64,000 bases of DNA from positions 71,529,348-71,593,347 of the forward strand of contig OX344764.1 of assembly GCA_947034895.1 (NCBI GenBank), given 5' to 3'. Source of the stretch: Rhytidiadelphus loreus (lineage: Eukaryota; Streptophyta; Bryopsida; Hypnales; Hylocomiaceae). Below, piece by piece: positions 57,225 to 64,000 of the stretch (its first letter is position 1; every line of letters starts with the position of its first letter). Both the position numbers and the translations under genes were made by a program. The notes below the pieces were generated by a model. That model ran no database searches, was not told where the DNA came from, and worked only from the letters and a program-made list of their open reading frames with translations.

Positions 57225-59017
57225 CGTCCCAATTGTTTTTTAGAATTTTGCACATTTTTGCTTATACCTTTGTACAATCATGTTAATTATCTCAATTTCA
57301 TCAAATTAGTCACAGAAGAAGGTTGTTTTTAAAGATTTAAACATTTTTTTTTATGTATGTGATATTATTTGTACAAAATATTTTGTGGAAGTACTTTATT
57401 CATCATCTGTAATATTGACTTGAGAGTGTTGAGGGGTTTAAACCTCAATACTTATTGGTTGTTTTTTTCATTTCAAATAGGTGTGTAATATGAAAAGTAG
57501 AAAACATACATTATTTTTGGACTTGAATGTGGATTCAAAAAAATTAATGTGGTTACCCAAAATGAATGAAATGGTGTCTCCAAGATTAATCTATTTAATT
57601 TTCATTTCTTTATTGCAACTTTTCTTGTACTTGATGTTCCAAGATCATTGACTACCAAAATTCAACTTTACTTAGAAAACTTGTTATTAGTACAAAGGCA
57701 TCCAAAAATGCCCAAGTCCCCCTTCTTGCCAAAGTAATTTGATCAAATGTTCAATGGATGTATATCTCTTTAATTAATATGAGTTCATCATCACTAGAAA
57801 CAAAAACACCTAGTACCAACACTAGTAGAAATCTTGTCTATAGTGTCTATTTAATCTTTGACTAATAATTGTCCTCGATGACTACTATATGACTTGGATA
57901 GAGAATATTCTTGACCTATAATGACATTTACATGCTCATAGTTGCATTACAATTGTTCTTTGAAATCTTTGCACTTGAATTACCTCATGTAAGGGATGAT
58001 TTGACGCCTTTGTTGTCAATTTTCTAGCCATTGATGAATGGAGTGGCTAATGTGGATAGAACATTGTGACGTGGATTCTAAAATACCACTAATTCCAATA
58101 TAATCAATATAATTTCCATTATAGAAATGACTAATATTTATGCAATTTTTCCTTTTCTAAATCTAAGGATTGTCTTGGTATTTTCATAGGAAGACTACAT
58201 AACAGCCCAAGCAATACACTATAGAACATAAAGATTTAGCCATTCAAACATTGAGAATTAAATAAAAGTTACAATAGAACGTATCTCTATAGAGGAATAT
58301 ACCTTCTAGCAAGGGCTATAGAGGGAAAACCTAGAGGGGATTATACAATAGGGGTAAGGTAGAAGGTCCAGAAACCAACCACCTAAGCCCTGGAACTGAA
58401 TTTTAGGCAGGTGAAACTTCTCAAAATATTTATCAGTGAATTTTCCTTCAAAGACAAGAGGATTGGGCATCTAACCCAAGTTGTTTCGTATTTTTTGGAT
58501 CATTTTTGAATTAGTTATAAAATTTTGAAGTTGAACTACCCTAGGGCTCCAAAACCGCCCACCCCTGAAATATACATTGTTGGTACATCAGTAAAGGCTA
58601 TGAAAAAACAGCATGTACAAACTGTGTACATTTATTGGGTGGGTGGTTCTAAATGCCCGAACTGTTCTCGAGCCTTCTACCTTAGTCACACCTTCAACAA
58701 ACAAACTTCATAGCACAATGAGAAGTTAGTGAGAGAAAAGAGGAGCCAATGGGCAACAATTTTGGATGAAGAGGATGTGACACCCGGTTTGGTGTGTCAT
58801 CAGTAGAAAATGCAAAATTGCAGTAACAAAACTGTGAAACTACGATCCCAAGTCCACGATCCCAAGACTGCGGTCCCAAGATTGGATCCAATCAAACAAC
58901 AATGACGACGGTGAAATCAACAATGCAAGGTGAAAGTTGCACTTATGAAAGCTTCTATGCACCCATTATTTTACTTCCAAGGAGAACCTCAACCTCAACC
59001 TCAACCTCTCGTTTCTA
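57225..59017. other. Intergenic and 3' flank of the O-fucosyltransferase-like gene
   Basis: AT-rich to about 58500, with no gene recognised. Near the stop codon of the downstream gene there are small repeats: CGATCCCAAG-type words at 58850-58890 and a CAACCT hexamer run at 58987-59009, probably in its 3' UTR. Confidence 0.5.
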
Positions 59018-62000
59018 CTACAGATGGTGTTCACACATGCACTCCGAACACCTGGGATGTCTGTAAATGCTGCGCGCCAAGGGGCGAACATACAACGTCT
59101 TCGTCGCGACAACAGCTTTCCGAACATCCTCTTGGAAACGGTTCCATTCAATGGTGGCGTTCCTGTCAAACAGGGCGGCCAAACTGTTCCTGTTGGGACG
59201 TATTGTGGGGGCGTGGCCTGAGGTATGGTACATCCGGTGCCCAGACACCAGCGATGAGAGCTCGCTTCCCGAATCAGCTATGAAAAACACATCTGCTGAG
59301 GAACAGGCCACGTAGTCCAGCACTGACAACTGCATCCGCAAAACAATGAAAAAAACATCCGAATGCTAGGTTAGCACCCATAATTGACAACACTAATACC
59401 AACTGAACATACTGACTGTTATACAACATACATTTCAGACCTTAGAACTTAGTGGCAAGTGAAAGAGGAATGCAACGTACTTTAGCATGCATTATTTGGA
59501 CACCATATGGATAAGTTATGAAATTTCAAAGCTGATTGCTTGTAGGAGTACTAAAAATCAACACTAGGCTCTCTCTTAGGCTCTCATGTTATGACTATGT
59601 ACATCTTGTGTCATCAACATCTAGGTTTAAGAGTTGCTTTGGTGTTTGGTGTAGGGTTGCATTTGGGGCAGTGATGATTATGGGTGCTCATACATTAATA
59701 GGTTTTAATTAATGAGAGGATTACATTGTTTGCCTTGGCTTGATTGTACCCAATAGCGGAAGGAAAGAGGAAAAATATTCTACTTAAAGGCAACAACTAA
59801 AGATTAAAACAAACAAGTTTCCAAGATTAGAGAAATTGGTTTCAATAGGTTCTAACACCATAGACTAAGTTGGAAGGTGATTAGGAAGTTGAAAACTAGT
59901 TGCATAGTGGTTTGTTACAGGTCATATCAACAAATTAACTACAAGTCAGACTTCATGACTTCCAAAGACATCCCCAACTCATTATTGCATAATGTAATGT
60001 TGAGGAATTGATCTCATCTCCTACACTACTCTACCTTGTGTTACCAACAATTCATCAATCCATACACCTTGATGGAGAGAGAGAAATTATTCCAACAAAT
60101 TAATGGTTGGCGCAAATGAAAAGTTTGTTCCCCTAAGGTCCCACAATTGACTCCAAAGACCTAGACAGACATATCAACAAATGGTATGCAAAACTTTGTT
60201 AAATGTCACTAAACACTAATCTTTGAATGGAAATGTAGTTCTCAAGTGTCACTCAGCCTCCCACTTTGAGATGCACAAGAAATCCATGGAAGTTTGATCT
60301 CCGCAGATTTGTATCTTGTCCCCAAAAGGTGATCTCAATCTCCACAATCCAATATTGATCTCCCAAAAATGACTCTCCTACAAATTGGTTAAATGGTTGA
60401 AGTGATTACAAAGTGATCTTAAACTGTCAAATGCAACAACTGACCAAGCACAGAATGTGTATAAGTTATGTACCTGGGAAGGGTGATTGTGGAATGGTTG
60501 AAGCTCCTTCTCAGTGAGAATATCCTCTTTGGTCACTACATTCGGGTACAAAAACTTTAAACTTGCCATCTTTGCTTGCCAACTAGGCAGGTGTGTGCCT
60601 GCAAGATAAATTCTTGTTGCTCTTTTAAACCCCATCGCAGCTAAGATCAAAAAGCCCTCTTCAGGCAGGAGAGGGCAAACACCAAGCTCCCCTTGCAGTC
60701 CGGCCAACCTCAACCTGCAGAGGTGGATAGGACAACCGATTCAAAAAAAATTCACAAACGACCTTTTCGATTGATAACATTGTGGAAAGTATAATATAAA
60801 TTGAATAGAAAAAACAAACTTTAGTTCCTCAGATTGCGCGAGGAACATTTGCATGTGTTTGTTCAAATCTATGTATACATAATTGAACAAACAAGAACCC
60901 TTACGGAAACTCTTCACGATTGCTAATAAAAAGATGAGCCCAAATATAGGTTTCTTCGTCCTTAAAAAGGTTGAACTCTTTCCACAACAGAACAGGATTT
61001 CTCATTTCTCATTTCTGATTCCAGCATGATTGTGTGTCTTGTAAGTGGGGTTTAGGTTATTCAATGGTTGTGAAAATTTCTGAACCAGGAACGAGAGCCT
61101 TACTTTTCATCCTGCTCCAAGAATGGAAGATGTTTCTCCAAGTAATCTCGAAGGTCCTCTTTCGACGTTTCACACAAGGAATTATAGGCTGCCATGTCCA
61201 CCTGAAACTCCACCTGCATAGCCACATACTTGGGGACATTCTTAGCAAATCGTATTCGAGGTTTTGTATCCATTTCAAACTCGTCGTCCCCGGGGCCCCA
61301 GCGGGGATGCTTGTCTCGCATCCGCTCTGCCACCAATTTTCCTACCCTATGCAGCTCCGGCACCAGTCTTAGTGCATGGAAGTTGCACCGACATCTCAGT
61401 GTCTGCATCGCCAACAAGTTCCATCAATCGATTTGTTCAGAATGCAGGCTGGAGGAACTCTCAAAACCGAAGGAAGAGGGACAGGCAACCCGGGGGGTTC
61501 AGTAAAATGAGACAGTTGGAGGAACTTTTACACAATACCATAAAAATATTATTTTCCATGATTCATGGGGAGGGATCCTTATGGACTCGGGAATGTGAAA
61601 GTAGAGATTTCATTATGAGAAAAAACATCCTGAGTCACGAGAGTTGGAAGGGATGTTAATTTCACAGCAAGGGTCTCCTTTCACGTTATCGGACATAGCC
61701 ACCACAATGGTTGGTTCTTGTTCAATCGTGAAATCATGAACAACCAATAGATTCAGGAGAAAAAATTTAAGCTAAACCCTAAGTCAGTCTCTCCATATCC
61801 AATGCTTGGTTACCACCTCTATGGAAATGAGCTCAATTGAATTATGGTCGCAGTGGGCATTCGGTGGCTTTCCCTCTATATAAGGAGTATGTACGATCGC
61901 TATAATCATAGGGAGACTATCCCATGAATCATGAAGAAGATTCTTTTTATGATATCAAAAAATCCCTAAAATAGTCTAATTTTACAAGAACCTTGCTGTT

Positions 62001-64000
62001 TATAAAAATGTACCTGGATATCAGACGGTACAGGGTCAAAAGCTAAGCGATTGTCAAAACCTTCAAAAAGCACCACGCGGGTCTTCAGCAAGAGAGGAAG
62101 AATGTGCTGGAGGTAGAAACTGGGCTGGGCTTCCTTGGGAACATCATCTTCTGTCACCTACATTGTTCACATCAGAAAATTGTGTGATACCACGAGACCG
62201 AACCCCTAAATTGTCCTCTATGAGGGCAATTTCAGTAACGACTAGCTACTTTTGTCAATTTTCGCCAAATTTTTCTTAGTTTTAAATCCCAATTGACGTG
62301 AATTTGAACTTTAGGTGAAGAGCCCCATCCCCTTCCCCAAATAAAGAGCGAAATTTTGGGTTCTCTGAATACTTTCACGATACTAAACCCTTTACTAAAC
62401 CCTAAACTTACCACTGCTTCAATTGAATCAAGATCCAAAGATTGTAGCTCGACTGGCAGCTCTTTCACGACTCGCACATCATCTTTTAGGTAGTCAATAA
62501 AATAATCATCGACGTATAAATCTGTAAACCGACTGCACCCATTCCAACAAAGTCTTGATATTACAAGAGTTAAGTGTTTAAAAAGACAGAAGTACAGGCA
62601 ATCGTCCAGACATGATTGATGCAAGTTAAGAAAAAAATCAGCACCTTGAGTCTCTCCACACATTGGAAAATGAAAATTTGGGCAACACTAAAGTGGCGTT
62701 CAGTATACGAGTCACCGCGACGCCATTACAGATCTGCAAAACCATTCCAGAGATTGACAGTGTCAATATAAACCTGCGGTTTACTAATTTCTTGGAAAGG
62801 GGTAAGCAAAAGACCAAACAAGTAGAAGATCTACCGCAACTCGCTGCTGGCTGATGTCGCCATTGGCGTTGATCATGATGTAGCCGGTGGAATACTCGGG
62901 AAATGGAGGAGCTGCAATACAAAATCATCATGCTCAAAGGGATGCTTCCATACATGGAACTTAGGGATTATAAAATCCACGTGAACCAAACATTAGGGCT
63001 AATATCTTTGTCTCTTTGGTGATTGGTTTGAAGTATAGCATAATAAAGCAAGGTGTTTAGGAAAGGGAAGAACTGACGAATGTGTTTTTCGGGTCTTTGA
63101 TTTGCACAAGGAAGCCATGTGGAGTTACTCTGAGTTGGCTCCTCCCACAAATCATGAGGCTCAGGTTTGAACTCGTTCTGCATTAATGCGTAGCTATGAT
63201 ATTAGCTACAAAGGAAACATACAACATTTCATGATCTGTAGCAGCATAACCATAACATCCAACAACGAAACATTTACACAGCGCAACTAAGAGGAACAAC
63301 TAAAAGCATAACAACCTTCCTGCTCCAGCACCAAAAAGAGATGGGATAGTTAACAATATCCATTTTTTGGATGATGAACAAAGTGCTTCGGGTCAATGTT
63401 TTGTTCAAATACCTTCTTATTCATCCACAGCAATACTTGAATCTTTGAGAGACAACCTTTCTTTTTGACCAATTTGATGTTATGAAGGTAAATAATATAT
63501 TTGTACATATATAGGAGCAAAACTTTACAAATATTCAAAAAAGGTTTCAGGCAGTAAAGAGTTAAGTGGCAAATAGGATGTCAGAGAGTCTTGGGTAGAA
63601 ACCTCATCACCTCAGCAAGTCCATGTGCTGCCAAGGCAAGCAATCGGTCATACAAGACAGCAGACGATCGATTCTTGGGAGGATCCTCAGGTACCTACAA
63701 CCACAGGAAAAAAGAATCTTCCTAAAAACCCACTAGAATGGGGCAATATCTCCTACTCACATTCATTACAAGAATAAAAGTGAATGCCATCCTCCTAAAA
63801 TTCATCATCCCTTTGCTCCAGTGTAAGCAGGAAACCTTTAAAATTACAAACGAGCAGTCGCAGCAATAGGAAACTCACAATGTCCGCTTGTGAAGACACC
63901 AAATGCTCGACAGGCAGTTGGAGGCTGGAGAGAAACCACCAGTCCAGTGCAAAGCACAAAAACAATACGACGAAGCAAATGATGATACCTCTCTTCAAGA
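59018..64000 (-). CDS. GDP-fucose protein O-fucosyltransferase-family protein, 5' end beyond window
   Basis: Plant O-fucosyltransferase-family glycosyltransferase (PF10250), expected as a type II membrane protein of the Golgi. Ten coding exons in order: 64000-63879 (partial), 63694-63611, 63177-63078, 62911-62835, 62733-62645, 62532-62412, 62157-62014, 61402-61104, 60714-60474, 59329-59018. At least 528 residues; phases agree at every junction. It starts with a hydrophobic anchor (IIICFVVLFLCFALDWWFL). Then come WLPC, GYIMINANGDISQQRVA (the family's N-terminal substrate-binding block), ATLVLPKF, VWRDSSRFTDLY, LRCRCNFHALR (family R-C--NF-ALRF), GVCPLLPEEGFLILAAMGF and IYLAGTHL. The C-terminus has DYVACSSADVFFIADSGSEL and HAPTIRPN. 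The gene looks intact. The acceptor and precise specificity within this large family are unknown. The initiator Met lies to the right of the window. Confidence 0.9.

Overview
The window is nuclear DNA of a land plant. Three host genes have plant-type exon/intron structure with consensus splice sites: a Golgi-type (type II) proton-pumping pyrophosphatase present twice, a nuclear-looking low-complexity protein, and an O-fucosyltransferase-family protein. Long AT-rich intergenic DNA and cut-and-paste transposons of piggyBac and Tc1 (DD34E) type, which I know as rare or absent in flowering plants, make a bryophyte or other non-seed plant my best guess. The sequence alone does not fix the species.

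Left third (1-22.9 kb): mostly transposon graveyard. A trihelix (Myb/SANT-like) DNA-binding protein runs off the left edge. Next come a TTAA-flanked element with long inverted ends (2379-5930), a 330-bp CACTA-type miniature element with a perfect 3-bp target duplication (6245-6574), and a nested pair: a Tc1-like element (7184-18301, TA-flanked) whose interior was split by a 7-kb piggyBac-like element (8953-15920, TTAA-flanked). The piggyBac transposase is nearly complete but has two in-frame stops. A SINE-like tRNA-related segment and the end of a Ty1/copia polyprotein follow. The stretch 22.9-29.25 kb is AT-rich with no supported gene.

Middle (29.25-50.38 kb): a giant inverted repeat. Every position x in the left arm pairs with 79624-x in the right arm, without indels, from about 29383 to 39053. 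The arms are 9.67 kb and flank a unique spacer of about 1.5 kb. Each arm holds a complete 15-exon V-PPase gene encoding 807 residues; the two copies converge towards the spacer. At the outer edge the arms are still homologous for about 130 bp but visibly diverged, so an older duplication homogenised by gene conversion is a reasonable reading.

Right part (50.4-64 kb): a minus-strand gene of at least six coding exons for a low-complexity, probably nuclear protein (with an internal exon duplication and an ATT microsatellite in its first coding intron), a 960-bp TTAA/CCCC non-autonomous element related to sequence at 16.2-16.8 kb, and a minus-strand O-fucosyltransferase-family gene of at least ten exons whose 5' end lies beyond the right edge. 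Exon boundaries were derived by eye from reading frame, GT/AG sites and family conservation; there was no transcript evidence.
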